64,000 bases of DNA from NCBI RefSeq assembly GCF_000196675.2, contig NC_015312.1, positions 2,046,001 to 2,110,000 of the forward strand, written 5' to 3'. This DNA comes from Pseudonocardia benzenivorans CB1190. Its GTDB lineage: Bacteria > Actinomycetota > Actinomycetes > Mycobacteriales > Pseudonocardiaceae. Below the pieces are notes generated by a model. That model ran no database searches and was not told the DNA's origin. It saw nothing but the letters and a program-made list of their open reading frames with translations. Shown here piece by piece: positions 7,988 through 16,430 of this stretch; positions within the stretch are counted from its first letter, which is position 1, and every line of letters begins with the position of its first letter. The position numbers were made by a program, and so were the translations under genes.

Positions 7988-9009
7988 GCCTCCCGGACCT
8001 CGTCGAGGGTCGCCGACGCGATCATGTTCGCGCGCTCGTTGCCGCGGCTCAGGACGTCCTCGACCAGGCCGGGCTCGGCCGCGAGCTCGGCGCGGCGGGC
8101 CCGGTGCGGCGCGAGAAACGTGTTGACGGCCTCGGTCGCCACCTTCTTGAGCAGGCCGCTACCGCCGTCGCCGATCTCCTCGGCGATCTCCTGCGGGGCG
8201 CGGCCGGTGCAGAGCGCGGCCGTCGACAACAGAGCCGACACCCCCGGACGGCCCTGCGGGTCGAACGTGATGCGCCGTTCGCCGTCGGTGCGGGCGCGGC
8301 GGATCAGCGCGGCGGTCTCGTCGGCGGTGCTGTCGAGACCGATGGCGTTGCCGCGTGACTTCGACATCTTCTGCCCGTCGAGCCCCGGGATGTCGGGCGC
8401 GTCGGTGAGCATGGGCTCCGGGACGCCGAACGCGGGGCCGTAGCGCTCGGCGAAGCGGCGCGCGATCACGCGGGTCAGCTCGACGTGCGGGAGCTGGTCC
8501 TTGCCGACCGGCACCAGGTCGGCCTTGCAGAACAGGATGTCGGCGGCCTGGTGCACCGGGTAGGTGAGCATCAGCCCCGACAGCGCGCGCCCGGAGAGCT
8601 CGTGCTCGGCGCGCACCGTCGGGTTGCGGTGCAGCTCGGCCTCCGAGACCAGGCTCAGGAACGGCAGCAGCAGCTGGTTGAGCGCCGGCACGGCCGAGTG
8701 CACGAAGAACGTCGTGGCCTGCGGGTCGAGCCCGGCGGCGAGCTGGTCGAGCACCGCGCCGCGCACGTACTCGCGCAGGTGCACGGCGACGTCGCGGTCG
8801 GTGGTCACCTGGTAGTCGGCCAGGATCACCATGATCTCGACGCCCGAGCGCTGCAGCCGGACCCGTTCGACGATCGTGCCCAGCAGATGGCCCAGGTGCA
8901 GCGGGCCGGTCGGTCGTTCGCCCGTCAGCACACGATGGCGCTGCGGGTCGGCGGCGACGGCGGCGCGCAGGGCGGGCATGCGCGCGACCGTGGCGGCGTA
9001 GGAGTCCAT
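7969..9009 (-). CDS. trpS: Tryptophan--tRNA ligase
   Basis: TrpS charges tRNA-Trp with tryptophan in the cytosol. The 346-aa protein has the class I signatures HLGH at residues 38-41 and KMSKS at 214-218, and the conserved GERPTGPLHLGHLLGT and LMLTYPVHQAADIL segments of bacterial TrpS. The length is normal. The ATG at 9009 follows a GAGGAGAG ribosome binding site by a few bases. About 150 nt of leader separate it from a putative promoter and contain a WW leader peptide and an attenuator hairpin, so expression is probably controlled by charged tRNA-Trp. The gene stands alone, convergent with the MFS gene. Confidence 0.98.
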   Translation of the reverse strand: MDSYAATVARMPALRAAVAADPQRHRVLTGERPTGPLHLGHLLGTIVERVRLQRSGVEIMVILADYQVTTDRDVAVHLREYVRGAVLDQLAAGLDPQATTFFVHSAVPALNQLLLPFLSLVSEAELHRNPTVRAEHELSGRALSGLMLTYPVHQAADILFCKADLVPVGKDQLPHVELTRVIARRFAERYGPAFGVPEPMLTDAPDIPGLDGQKMSKSRGNAIGLDSTADETAALIRRARTDGERRITFDPQGRPGVSALLSTAALCTGRAPQEIAEEIGDGGSGLLKKVATEAVNTFLAPHRARRAELAAEPGLVEDVLSRGNERANMIASATLDEVREAMGMRY

Positions 9010-9072
9010 CGGTCGTCTCTCCTCGGGTTCGGTGGCCGCACGGCAGCCGACCGGTCCCCGGGAGGGACGAGG

Positions 9073-9128
9073 CGCGGGCTGCTCGTGCAGCCCGCGGACG
9101 TGCGTCTATCTGGCTGCGACGAGCAGCC
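9073..9128 (-). promoter_or_regulatory. trpS transcription attenuator (alternative hairpins)
   Basis: Reading the minus strand, segment 1 (GGCTGC, 9128-9123) lies just after the two Trp codons of the leader peptide. It can pair with segment 2 (GCAGCC, 9117-9112). Segment 3 contains GGCTGC again (9092-9087) inside the left arm of a perfect 10-bp stem with a 4-nt loop, 9096-9087 with 9082-9073. Segment 2 can therefore pair with segment 3 instead. A ribosome stalled at the Trp codons would cover segment 1, free segment 2 to take up segment 3, and prevent the terminator-like 3:4 stem. The stem is not followed by a clear U tract, as is common for actinobacterial terminators. Confidence 0.8.
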
Positions 9129-9156
9129 GCCACCAGGTGAGTCGGGTGGAACGCAC
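9106..9156 (-). CDS. trpS leader peptide
   Basis: A 16-codon frame starting at GTG 9156 reads MRSTRLTWWRLLVAAR and stops at TAG 9108-9106. The tandem Trp codons TGG-TGG lie at 9135-9130, directly before the first arm of the attenuator. Its stop codon is about 10 nt before the terminator-like hairpin and some 97 nt before the trpS start. The position, the paired Trp codons and the competing hairpins identify it as a regulatory leader peptide and not a functional protein. Classical attenuators have been predicted before trpS in some Streptomyces, so this is a known type in a different lineage. Confidence 0.8.
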   Translation of the reverse strand: MRSTRLTWWRLLVAAR

Positions 9157-9162
9157 GCCCCG

Positions 9163-9168
9163 AGCATA
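9163..9168 (-). promoter_or_regulatory. -10 element of the trpS leader
   Basis: On the minus strand TATGCT lies 6 nt before the GTG of the leader peptide. That spacing would start the transcript at or within one base of the GTG, making the leader peptide leaderless. No good -35 hexamer is visible 16-18 nt upstream. Confidence 0.55.
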
Positions 9169-9176
9169 GCCGGTCG

Positions 9177-9901
9177 TCAGAGCGCGGCCAGGACGTCCGC
9201 GGTCTCGACGGGATGGGTGATCATGCAGTCGTGCGGGCCCGCGAGCGCGACGTGGTCCCACGCGGGATCGGCCTTCGTCCGCTCCGCGATCGCGGTGAAG
9301 AGGTCCACCCGTGGCTTGACCGTGCAGTACACGTAGGTCACCGGGACGCCGGAGGCCTCGACGGCGCGGCTCATCGCGGCCGCGTCGGTGAACGTCGCGA
9401 GCGGCTGCGGGCTCGCCCGCCTGCGGACCCAGTCGCGGTCGGCCGGGCGGACCAGGCCCCAGCGGTCGAGCGACTCCTCGTCGAGCGGGATGACCCCGGC
9501 CTCCTCGTCGGCCCGGTCCAGGAAGTAGCCGCCGGCGGGCCCCAGCAGGTCGATCACCGAGCGGCCGTCCTCGGGGACCAGGGCGTCGAGATAGACGACG
9601 CGGCGGAACGGCTCGGGACGCCTGTCGACGACGCTGCCCACCACGACACCGGCGTAGCTGTGGCCGACCAGCACCACGTCCGTGAGCTCCTCGGCGTCGA
9701 CCACGGCGAGGACGTCGTCGACGTGGTGCCGAGCCCGATCCCGTCCGGCGTCGTGAGGTGCGCCCGCTCGCCCATCCCGGTCAGCGACGGCGCGTACACC
9801 TCGTGGCCTCGCGCCCGCAGCAGCCGGGCCGTCCGCCGCCACGACCACCCGCCGTGGAACGAACCCGCGACCAGGATGAACGTGGACACGACCGTGATCA
9901 T
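9177..9901 (-). pseudogene. Alpha/beta hydrolase, broken by a frameshift near 9727
   Basis: The N-terminal part is read from ATG 9901 (MITVVSTFILVAGSFHGGW, then HEVYAPSLTGMGERAHL) and the C-terminal part in another frame down to 9177 (VDDVLAVVDAEELTDVVLVGHSYAG and so on). The two halves join into a normal ~240-aa hydrolase with nucleophile GHSYAG and the His of AGPHDCM if one C is restored near 9727 within GGCACCACGTC. Without that base the product stops being homologous before the catalytic Ser. The start overlaps the end of the lysR gene (ATGA at 9901-9898), so the two are translationally coupled. Either the gene has decayed recently or the sequence has an indel error. Confidence 0.8.
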
Positions 9902-10848
9902 AGATCCGGCCGCCGGGCCCACCGCGGCAGCCATTCGTCGCCGCGGGCCCGGGACCCATGGCGGTCGCGCAGGAACGCGAGCAGCGACGCGAGCACCGGA
10001 TGCGCGTTGTCGCGCCGCCACACGACCGACAGCGGGAACACCGGGACCGGGTCGACGACGGGGATGCGCCGCAGGTCGTAGCTCGCGGGCCAGAAGTAGC
10101 GCGAGCCGGGGCCGACCAGTGTCGCCAGCGTCGGCGACGCGGCGATCTCCGTCAGCTGCACCTCGGCGCTGAACAGCGGGCCGCCGAGATCGATCGTCAG
10201 CCCGAACGTCTCCGCGAGCTCGGCGTAGTACGTGCTCGCCTCCCCGCCGGGCGCGAGCCCCGGCATCCAGACCGGATGGGCGGCGAGCTCGGCGAGCGTC
10301 ACCGCCCGCGCGTCGGCCAGTGCGTGCGCCGGACCGACGAGGAGCTCGTGCGGCTCGAGCACGACGCGTGCCGCCTCCAGCGGAGTGCCCGCGAGCCGGT
10401 CGGGGCCGTCGACCAGCGCCCGGAACGTGGCGTCGACGGTCCCAGTGGTCACCGCGTCGAGGGCCGGCCCTACGGCGACGTCGGGCAGGGTCACGACGTC
10501 GAGCACCACGCTCGGATCCTGCTGGTAGAACGCGTGCAGCAGGGTCGCCGGCGCGGTCCGCCGGTTGAGGACGTCGACGCGCAGCGCCCGCCGTCCGGGC
10601 GCCACCGACGCGAGCGCGCGCTGCTGCGCGGCCAGCAGCTCGCGGGCGTGCGGGAGGAACGCCCGGCCGTCGACGCTGAGCCGGGCGCCGCGCGGGGTCC
10701 GGGTGAACAACCGGACGCCGGGGGCGCGCTCCAGGGCGGCGACGCGCTTGGAGACGGCCTGCTGGGTCACGCGCAGCTCGTCGCCCGCGCTCTGGAACTG
10801 CCCGGTGTCGGCCACCGCGACGAACGTCCGCACGGCCTCGAGATCCAC
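9898..10848 (-). CDS. LysR family transcriptional regulator
   Basis: This 316-aa protein begins with a textbook LysR winged HTH (TFVAVADTGQFQSAGDELRVTQQAVSK, read in pieces across residues 9-35) and continues with a periplasmic-binding-like effector domain. The GTG at 10848 is preceded 6 nt upstream by TACGGT on the minus strand, so the gene is probably leaderless. A 15-bp inverted repeat overlaps the -10/-35 region and fits autoregulation. It is divergent from a disrupted MFS gene and coupled to a disrupted hydrolase, both plausible targets. Confidence 0.93.
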   Translation of the reverse strand: MDLEAVRTFVAVADTGQFQSAGDELRVTQQAVSKRVAALERAPGVRLFTRTPRGARLSVDGRAFLPHARELLAAQQRALASVAPGRRALRVDVLNRRTAPATLLHAFYQQDPSVVLDVVTLPDVAVGPALDAVTTGTVDATFRALVDGPDRLAGTPLEAARVVLEPHELLVGPAHALADARAVTLAELAAHPVWMPGLAPGGEASTYYAELAETFGLTIDLGGPLFSAEVQLTEIAASPTLATLVGPGSRYFWPASYDLRRIPVVDPVPVFPLSVVWRRDNAHPVLASLLAFLRDRHGSRARGDEWLPRWARRPDL

Positions 10849-10854
10849 GCCCCG

Positions 10855-10879
10855 ACCGTAGGAGACAACCAGCGGTTGT
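10855..10879. promoter_or_regulatory. LysR promoter and probable LysR operator
   Basis: ACAACC-AGC-GGTTGT at 10865-10879 is a perfect 6-3-6 inverted repeat. It sits immediately upstream of the minus-strand -10 box TACGGT (10860-10855), which is 6 nt from the lysR start. A dyad at this place in the lysR/MFS intergenic region is where a LysR regulator normally binds to control itself and the divergent gene. Confidence 0.65.
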
Positions 10880-10939
10880 GGCGCACGGGCGGGCCCGTTG
10901 TTCGACGCCGGGCGCCACGTCCTGGTTGCATCCGCCGCC

Positions 10940-12212
10940 GTGGGGCTGGGACGTCGGTTCGGGTGGCTGTGGGCGGCCTACGCCGTGAGCACCTACGGGA
11001 CGGCGCTGGGGTTCGGCGCGTTCGCGTTCGTCGCGATCACCGTGCTCGGGGCGAGCGCGGCGCAGGTCTCGCTGCTGTCCGCGTGCGGGCTCGCGGTCGG
11101 CGCGGTGCTCGCCGTGCCGCTCGGACCATGGGTGGAGTTCCGCCGCAAGCGTCCGGTGATGATCGTGACCGACCTCGTCCGCTGCGCCGCGATGGCATCG
11201 GTCCCGGTGGCGTACTGGCTCGGCGTCCTCGGCTTCGGTCAGCTCGTCGTCGTCGCGGTCGTCGTGGCGGCGGCGAAGATCGCGTTCACCGCAGCGAGCG
11301 GCGCCTTCCTCCCGACGGTCGTCGCGCCAGCTCGCCTGCTCGCCGCCCACAGCCGGTTCGAGTCGACGCAGTGGTCCGCGACGGTCGTCGGCCCCATGGT
11401 CGGCGGCGCCGCGATGGGCCTGCTCGGGCCTGTCACGACGATCGTCGCCGACGCCGCCGGCTATCTGCTCTCGGCGGTGGGTGTCGCGGCGATCGGCGGG
11501 ACCGAGGAGCGGCCGCCGCGCCCGGACCGGCTGCGGGCCGGAGACCTCGTCGAGGGGTGGCGGTACCTCTGGCGGCACCCGACGTTGCGGCCGGCTGTTC
11601 CTCGACGTGCTGGCCGTCAACGGGCTGATCATGGCGTGCGAACCGCTGCTGACGTTCCTGATGCTCGGCCCGCTGGGCTTCCCGACGTGGGAGTACGGAC
11701 TGGCCTTCGCGCTGCCCTGCCTCGGCGGAATCGTGGGCTCGCGGCTGGCCCCGCGGATCGTCGCCCGCTGGGGCCGGCAGCGGGTGCTGCGCGTGTTCGG
11801 CGTCGCGCGGGTGTGCTGGCCCGTCGGGCTGGTGGCCGTCGGACCGGGTCTCCCGGGCCTGCTGACGGTGATGGTCGTCGAGTTCGGGCTGATCCTGTGC
11901 ATCGGCGTGTTCAACCCCGCGATGGCCACCGAGCGGCTGCAGGCCACCGACCCCGGCAGCCGGGCGCGGATGCTGGCGGCCTGGTCGACGACGAGCAGCG
12001 CGACCATCGCGCTCCTGACGACGCTCTGGGGCCTGCTCGCCGGGCTGACCGGTCCCCGCCTCGCGATCGGCGCCGCGGGGGTACTGCTGCTGGCGACGCC
12101 GTGGCTGACGTCGGCCGGCCGCCCGGCAGCCACGCCCGAGCGGCCTGACGCGGCGGCCCGCTCGTCAGGTCACCGTCAGCGGATCGTCAGCGGCCGGCCC
12201 GACGCTTCCCGC
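10940..12212 (+). pseudogene. MFS transporter, broken by a frameshift near 11592
   Basis: The first part, from GTG 10940, encodes hydrophobic segments such as WLWAAYAVSTYGTALGFGAF and ends in LWRHPTLRP. From about 11590 the homologous sequence continues one frame over with RLFLDVLAVNGLIMACEPLL and five or six more membrane segments. Removing one C from the run in TTGCGGCCGGCTG restores a single MFS protein of the enterobactin-exporter/macrolide-efflux (MFS_3-like) type. Read literally, the first frame stops at 12148 after a nonsense tail. The second frame has no stop before the next gene at 12213, so its true end is unclear. It is divergent from lysR, which probably controlled it. Confidence 0.75.
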
Positions 12213-12827
12213 ATGACTCAGAACCGTCCCCCCGACGCCCCGCCCGCGGCGTTCCCCTGGCGGCGTCTCGGCATCTGGACCCTCGGCTTCCTCGCCTTCC
12301 CGCTCGCCGGGATCCTCGGCGGGGTCGTCGGGCCCGTCGACGACCCCGCCTCCGCCCTGGTCGGCGGCGCAGTGACCGGCCTCGTCCTCGGCGCCGGGCA
12401 GAGCGCGGCGAGCCTCGGCCTGCTCCGGCCGGTGCGCTGGATCCCGGCGACGACCGTCGGCATGGCCGCGGGGCTCGTGCTGGGCGCCGCGGCCGTCGGC
12501 TACCGGACCACCCTCGCCGACCTGGCGCTGATGGGCCTGCTCACCGGGATCCCCCTCGGCGTGGCCCAGGCGGCGGCGCTGCCCGCCGACCTGCGGCACC
12601 GGATCGGCTGGGCGATCCTCGTGCCGCTGCTGTGGGCGCTGGGCTGGACCGTGACGACGCTCGTCGGTGTCGACGTCGAGTCCGGCTACACGATCTTCGG
12701 CTCCACCGGCGCCGTCACCGTGACCGTCCTCGCGGGGCTCGCCCTGCTTCCGCTGCTGCGCCGCGGGACCCGTCCGACCGGCGCCGCCGCAGCTCAGCCG
12801 ACCGCCACCGTGCCCTGGTGGAAGTAG
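12213..12827 (+). CDS. Conserved integral membrane protein
   Basis: The ATG at 12213 gives 204 aa with six or seven hydrophobic segments and small-residue-rich loops (GGAVTGLVLGAGQSAASLGL, GIPLGVAQAAALPADL). The C-terminal ESGYTIFGSTGAVTVTVLAGL motif recurs in unnamed actinobacterial membrane proteins. I recognise no domain or activity. The open frame continues upstream into the disrupted MFS gene without a stop, but the local composition change at MTQNRPPDAPP makes 12213 the natural start. The 3' end overlaps the convergent NTF2-like gene by 34 bp. Confidence 0.65.
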   Translation: MTQNRPPDAPPAAFPWRRLGIWTLGFLAFPLAGILGGVVGPVDDPASALVGGAVTGLVLGAGQSAASLGLLRPVRWIPATTVGMAAGLVLGAAAVGYRTTLADLALMGLLTGIPLGVAQAAALPADLRHRIGWAILVPLLWALGWTVTTLVGVDVESGYTIFGSTGAVTVTVLAGLALLPLLRRGTRPTGAAAAQPTATVPWWK

Positions 12828-13150
12828 ACCCGCCACGGACCGCCGTCGCGGCGCCGCCACAGCGAGCTGCGCAGCGCCGTCCGGCCGGGCCGACGCGTCC
12901 GGTAGGTCAGCAGGACGACGTCCGCCGCCAGCCGGGTGGCGACCATCGTGTCGGTGAGCGGCCGGCGACCACCGCCCCCGGCCATCACCTGCAGGGCCGC
13001 CGCCCGGTCCCACACCCGGCCCGACGCACCGAACTCGTGGAACTGCGGGTCGAGCAGCTCCGCGGCGCGCCGCGGGTCGGTGCGGACGGCCGGGTCCAGC
13101 AGGCGCAGCTCGCACTCGATGACGTCGCGCAGATCGGTGTCCTCGGCCAT
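12794..13150 (-). CDS. SnoaL/DUF4440-type NTF2-fold protein
   Basis: This 118-aa protein begins with ECELRLLDPAVRTDPRRAAELLDPQFHEFGASGRVWDR, split here only to show the typical DUF4440 start, and continues with a beta-rich half ending in WRVYFHQGTVA. The length and pattern are those of single-domain NTF2-like proteins, which bind or turn over small ligands in a cone-shaped pocket. No catalytic residues can be assigned. It lies between the tRNA-Pro gene and a convergent membrane protein gene. Confidence 0.75.
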   Translation of the reverse strand: MAEDTDLRDVIECELRLLDPAVRTDPRRAAELLDPQFHEFGASGRVWDRAAALQVMAGGGGRRPLTDTMVATRLAADVVLLTYRTRRPGRTALRSSLWRRRDGGPWRVYFHQGTVAVG

Positions 13151-13216
13151 GCCTCGATGGTGGGCCGCAGCCCGCGGACCGGCAACGGAGTTACGCCCCG
13201 CGACGGTGCCACGAAG

Positions 13217-13290
13217 TCGGGGTGGCGGGATTTGAACCCACGGCCCCTCGCTCCCAAAGCGAGTGCGCTACCAAGCTGCGCCACACCCCG
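13217..13290 (-). tRNA. tRNA-Pro (anticodon TGG)
   Basis: The minus strand folds into a full cloverleaf. The acceptor arm is CGGGGTG/CACCCCG with discriminator A at 13217. The anticodon stem CTCGC/GCGAG encloses the loop TTTGGGA, giving TGG. The T arm is GTGGG-TTCAAAT-CCCGC. CCA is not encoded. Confidence 0.97.
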
Positions 13291-13419
13291 TGTCTGACCT
13301 GGGAAAACACCCCTATCGGACACGTAACGCTAGCACGGACGGCAGGCGTCTCCCGGCGCCCCCACGGGTGGTGGCGTCGAGGGCCGGTTTCGTCGGTGGG
13401 GGTCGCTACGTTCCGCGGC

Positions 13420-13845
13420 GTGCTCCCGCATCTCGACGAGGACGGCCTGACCGACTCCGGTCGGTGGCGCGAGCTCGGCGTCACGCACTGGCACCTCACG
13501 GTCGGCGAGGTCACCACGGGGGACCCGGCGCGGTACCGGATCGAGCGGTGGCGCGAGCTCGTCGGAGCCCGGTACGAGGGGACGACCGACGACCCCCGTG
13601 AGGCGCTGCGGTGGATCACGGACCAGCGGATCGACGCCGTGAAGCGGGCCACGCACCCGGATGCGTGCCTCGCCCGCGCGGGCTGGGACAGCGAGGCGCG
13701 CTGGCTCGCTGCGCTGGAGGTCACGTGGATGATGCTGACCCGCACCCTCGGGCCCGCGGGCGGCGGCATCTCGGTGAGCGACGGGCGGTCGATCGAGATC
13801 TACGCAGATGCGATGACCCCGCGGTCGTGCGGGAAGGCTCACTAG
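13420..13845 (+). CDS. Hypothetical protein, 141 aa
   Basis: I chose the GTG at 13420 because TACGTT lies 7 nt upstream, the same leaderless signature seen at many genes here. The product (LPHLDEDGLTDSGRWRELGVTHWHLTV at its start, in part) is soluble and Trp/Arg-rich, with no signal peptide or membrane segment. I recognise no domain. The frame also runs upstream across the tRNA-Pro gene, which is not coding. Two unnamed genes, this and the next, lie between the two tRNA genes on the plus strand. Confidence 0.6.
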   Translation: MLPHLDEDGLTDSGRWRELGVTHWHLTVGEVTTGDPARYRIERWRELVGARYEGTTDDPREALRWITDQRIDAVKRATHPDACLARAGWDSEARWLAALEVTWMMLTRTLGPAGGGISVSDGRSIEIYADAMTPRSCGKAH

Positions 13846-13894
13846 CGCCGCGCCGGCCGGACGAAACGACCTGCGTCGTGCCCGGGGACGTCGC

Positions 13895-14680
13895 ATGATC
13901 GTCGTCGTGGACCTGGGGGAGCTGAGGTGGCGACGCGACGTCGGGGTGGGCGAGTGGATCGGGGAGCGGCTCGGCGGCCCGTTCGGCTACGTCGGCTCGG
14001 TCGTGCCACGCGGCTACGCGGCGTACGCCCGCGTCCTGCATCCCGTCCCGGCGCCCGGTCCGTCGTTCGACGGTGCGCCGCTGCGCTGGGCCGACGTCTG
14101 CCGCGCGACCGGGCGCCGGCTGCACGCACTGGCCCAGTGGAGCGCGATCGCCGTGCCGCCGGGCGTCCCGATCACCTACGACGCGCGCTGGCGCGACGTC
14201 GCGCCGGACGTCGGCAACCTCGGCCGGGCGGCCCTCGACACCCTGCTCGGGCTGCTCGGCGCCCCCGGGACGCCGTGCTTCTTCGCGCTCTGGGAGGGGT
14301 TCGGCTGGATCCACGGCAGCCCGGCGGTCGTGGTCGTCGGCAGTGACGAGGAGGTTCCGCCGGAGCTGCCCCGCGAGGTCCTCGACGGTCCGCGGCTGCG
14401 GCTGCCGCACCGGGACCACATCGTCTTCTCCGGGCCGCTGCGGGACGCCGTGCGGATCGGGCACACCTACTCGTGGGGCGAGTTCGCGACGCAGTCGCCG
14501 ACCCTGTTCTGGGCCGCCGACCGCTCCTGGTGCGTGGCGTCGGAGATCGACTTCGACTCGACGCTGGTCGGCGGATCCGCCGAGCTCGTGGCCGCGGTCC
14601 TGGGCAGCCCGGACCTCGAGGCCCTGCCGGTGGGACCCGACGACTCGCTGCGCCTCGACGGCGACGCGGTGAACCTCTGA
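13895..14680 (+). CDS. Conserved hypothetical protein, 261 aa
   Basis: The product is a soluble protein that resembles an unnamed actinobacterial family. Its signature runs through CFFALWEGFGWIHGS, a Pro-rich linker, HRDHIVFSGPL, TYSWGEFATQSPTLFWAADRSWCVASEIDFDSTLVGG (quoted here as consecutive short motifs) near the C-terminus. Conserved Trp, Asp and Glu residues in that last block suggest a binding site, but no reaction is known to me. It starts with ATG at 13895 without a strong ribosome binding site. It is followed by the tRNA-Gly gene. Confidence 0.75.
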   Translation: MIVVVDLGELRWRRDVGVGEWIGERLGGPFGYVGSVVPRGYAAYARVLHPVPAPGPSFDGAPLRWADVCRATGRRLHALAQWSAIAVPPGVPITYDARWRDVAPDVGNLGRAALDTLLGLLGAPGTPCFFALWEGFGWIHGSPAVVVVGSDEEVPPELPREVLDGPRLRLPHRDHIVFSGPLRDAVRIGHTYSWGEFATQSPTLFWAADRSWCVASEIDFDSTLVGGSAELVAAVLGSPDLEALPVGPDDSLRLDGDAVNL

Positions 14681-14732
14681 CTGTGGCGCGGGCGGGGTCC
14701 GCTAGGCTGAAGGGGGCCGGGCGACCGGCCAC

Positions 14733-14803
14733 GCGGGCGTAGCTCAATGGTAGAGCCCCAGTCTTCCAAACTGGCTACGCGGGTTCGATTCCCGTCGCCC
14801 GCT
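14733..14803 (+). tRNA. tRNA-Gly (anticodon TCC)
   Basis: The cloverleaf is complete: acceptor GCGGGCG/CGCCCGC with discriminator T, anticodon stem CCAGT/ACTGG around CTTCCAA giving TCC, and T arm CGGG-TTCGATT-CCCG. CCA is encoded at 14804-14806. TAGGCT at 14703-14708 is a likely -10 element about 25 nt upstream. Confidence 0.97.
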
Positions 14804-15076
14804 CCAGGCCTGCCGGCGCACGCGCCGCAGGCGCGGCCGCTCGGGAAGTATCGCTCGCCACGAGCGCCCGTCCGGTGAGCTGGTCCGACAGGAGTCCGCG
14901 GTCGCGCCCCGGAAGACCGGTCACGTCGCGCCGGCGGTGGCCGGACTCCCTGGCCGGACGGGCGCGCTCGTCGGCTTGTCGGTTCTGTCCAAGACCGGCG
15001 GACAGCGGCGACATAACGTACGCGGACCGAGGACGTCGACGGCCGCACGCCGTCGGACCGGAAGGAGACCCCCAGG

Positions 15077-15655
15077 ATGCGCGACCTCGTCTACACCGCG
15101 TTCATGTCGCTCGACGGCGTCGTGGACTCGCCGGGCGGTGGACCGGGGGAGGAGCACCGCAGCGGAGGCTGGGTGTTCAAGGACGTCGAGTTCCTGCCCG
15201 AGGCGTTCGCGCTCAAGGGCGAGGAGCTCGCGGAGACCACGGCCCTGATGTTCGGCCGGCGCAGCTACGAGGCCTTCGCCCCGACGTGGCGCGACTCGCA
15301 GGACCACGCGGCCTACAAGGACCTGCCGAAGTACGTGGTCTCCTCGACGATCTCGCAGGACTCTCTCGTCGACGGCTGGGGCGAGACCACGATCCTGCGC
15401 TCGACCACCGACGTCGCAGAGCTGAAGAAGGGCGAGGGCGGGGCGATCTTCATCCACGGCAGCGCCGAGCTGGCCCGCGGGCTCTCGGACGCGGGGCTGA
15501 TCGACCGCTACAACCTGCTGGTGTTCCCGGTGCTGCTCGGCGCCGGCAAGAGTCTGTTCAGCGACGCCGACCGCGAGCGGCAGAGGCTGCGGCTGCGCGA
15601 CTCGCAGGGCTATCCCAACGGCGTCGTGAAGCTGCTCTACGACGTGGCCGGCTGA
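15077..15655 (+). CDS. Dihydrofolate reductase family protein (RibD C-terminal-like)
   Basis: The product is 192 aa, the usual size of stand-alone RibD_C/DHFR-like proteins. It starts LVYTAFMSLDGVVDSPGG, has the LMFGRRSYEAFAPTW nucleotide-binding segment, and ends with a DRYNLLVFPVLLGAGKSLF block that is diagnostic of the family. Such proteins are NAD(P)H-binding reductases of mostly unknown substrate. GGAAGGAG precedes the ATG by 7 nt. It is convergent with an AraC regulator gene, with 14 bp between stops. Confidence 0.9.
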   Translation: MRDLVYTAFMSLDGVVDSPGGGPGEEHRSGGWVFKDVEFLPEAFALKGEELAETTALMFGRRSYEAFAPTWRDSQDHAAYKDLPKYVVSSTISQDSLVDGWGETTILRSTTDVAELKKGEGGAIFIHGSAELARGLSDAGLIDRYNLLVFPVLLGAGKSLFSDADRERQRLRLRDSQGYPNGVVKLLYDVAG

Positions 15656-15669
15656 AGGCCGGCCGCCGC

Positions 15670-16377
15670 TCACGAGAACGAGCCGAGGTCCAGCGCGAGG
15701 GCCCCGGCGCCGCCGTCCTGCAGCTGGGTGGCCGTCCGCCCGACGTAGCGGCGCAGCGCACGCGCCAGGTGCGGCTGGTCGAAGTAGCCGAGCGAGGCGA
15801 CGACGTCGGTGGCCGCCTTCCCCGCGGCCAGCAGGTGGGCCGCCTCGCGTGCGCGCTCCATCTGACGCACCGCACCCCGGGTGAGCCCGGTCGCCGCCCG
15901 GAACCGCCGTTCCAGCGTGCGGTCCGACACGGCGGGGCGGCCGCCGCGCAGCACCTCGCCGACGATCGGGTCGCGAACCACCGCGCCGTCCCTGACGAGG
16001 CGCGCGACCAGGGCCTCCGCGTCGTCGGGGGCCGGCCGTTCCCAGCGGCGTGACCCGCAGAGCCGGAACGACGTCCGCGTCGCGTCGGCGAGCTCCACCC
16101 CGCCGTCGACGAGCGATGCGACCGGGAGGTCCCGCAGCGACGTGCCGATCGCGAACTCGATGCCCACGAAGCTCGCGCCCTCGGGGACCGGCGCGCTGCC
16201 GGTCGCGGTCTCCGGACCGGTCACCCCGGCATGGGCCCGGCCGTCGCACTCCCAGAAGACCAGCCCCCATCGGGGCGCCGCGACCGAGGTCATCTCGCCG
16301 ACCTGATCGCTGGTGCACGTCCACACCGCGTCGACCCACGGCGAGTCCGACGTGCGCGTGGTGAACCGCAGCCCCAT
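15670..16377 (-). CDS. AraC family transcriptional regulator
   Basis: I chose the ATG at 16377, giving 235 aa; the longer frame runs back over the TetR gene. The N-terminal ~130 residues are a variable sensor (MTSVAAPRWGLVFWECDGRAHAGV read in short pieces). The C-terminus holds the AraC HTH pair: SDRTLERRFRAATGLTRGAV and AATDVVASLGYFDQPHLARAL. Cys/Trp-bearing sensor residues do not identify the ligand. It lies 53 bp downstream of the TetR gene on the same strand and could be the last gene of that operon or independent. Confidence 0.88.
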   Translation of the reverse strand: MGLRFTTRTSDSPWVDAVWTCTSDQVGEMTSVAAPRWGLVFWECDGRAHAGVTGPETATGSAPVPEGASFVGIEFAIGTSLRDLPVASLVDGGVELADATRTSFRLCGSRRWERPAPDDAEALVARLVRDGAVVRDPIVGEVLRGGRPAVSDRTLERRFRAATGLTRGAVRQMERAREAAHLLAAGKAATDVVASLGYFDQPHLARALRRYVGRTATQLQDGGAGALALDLGSFS

Positions 16378-16430
16378 GCCCGCATTCTCGCGGCCTCGCC
16401 GGTCGGCGGGGAGCCCGTGGCCCGGCGCGG

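Noticed and set aside
14775..15014. A 79-aa minus-strand frame ending in ATGIEPA next to tRNA-Gly
   Set aside because: It reads the antisense of the tRNA, a common source of spurious annotated proteins; the same applies to a frame over tRNA-Pro.
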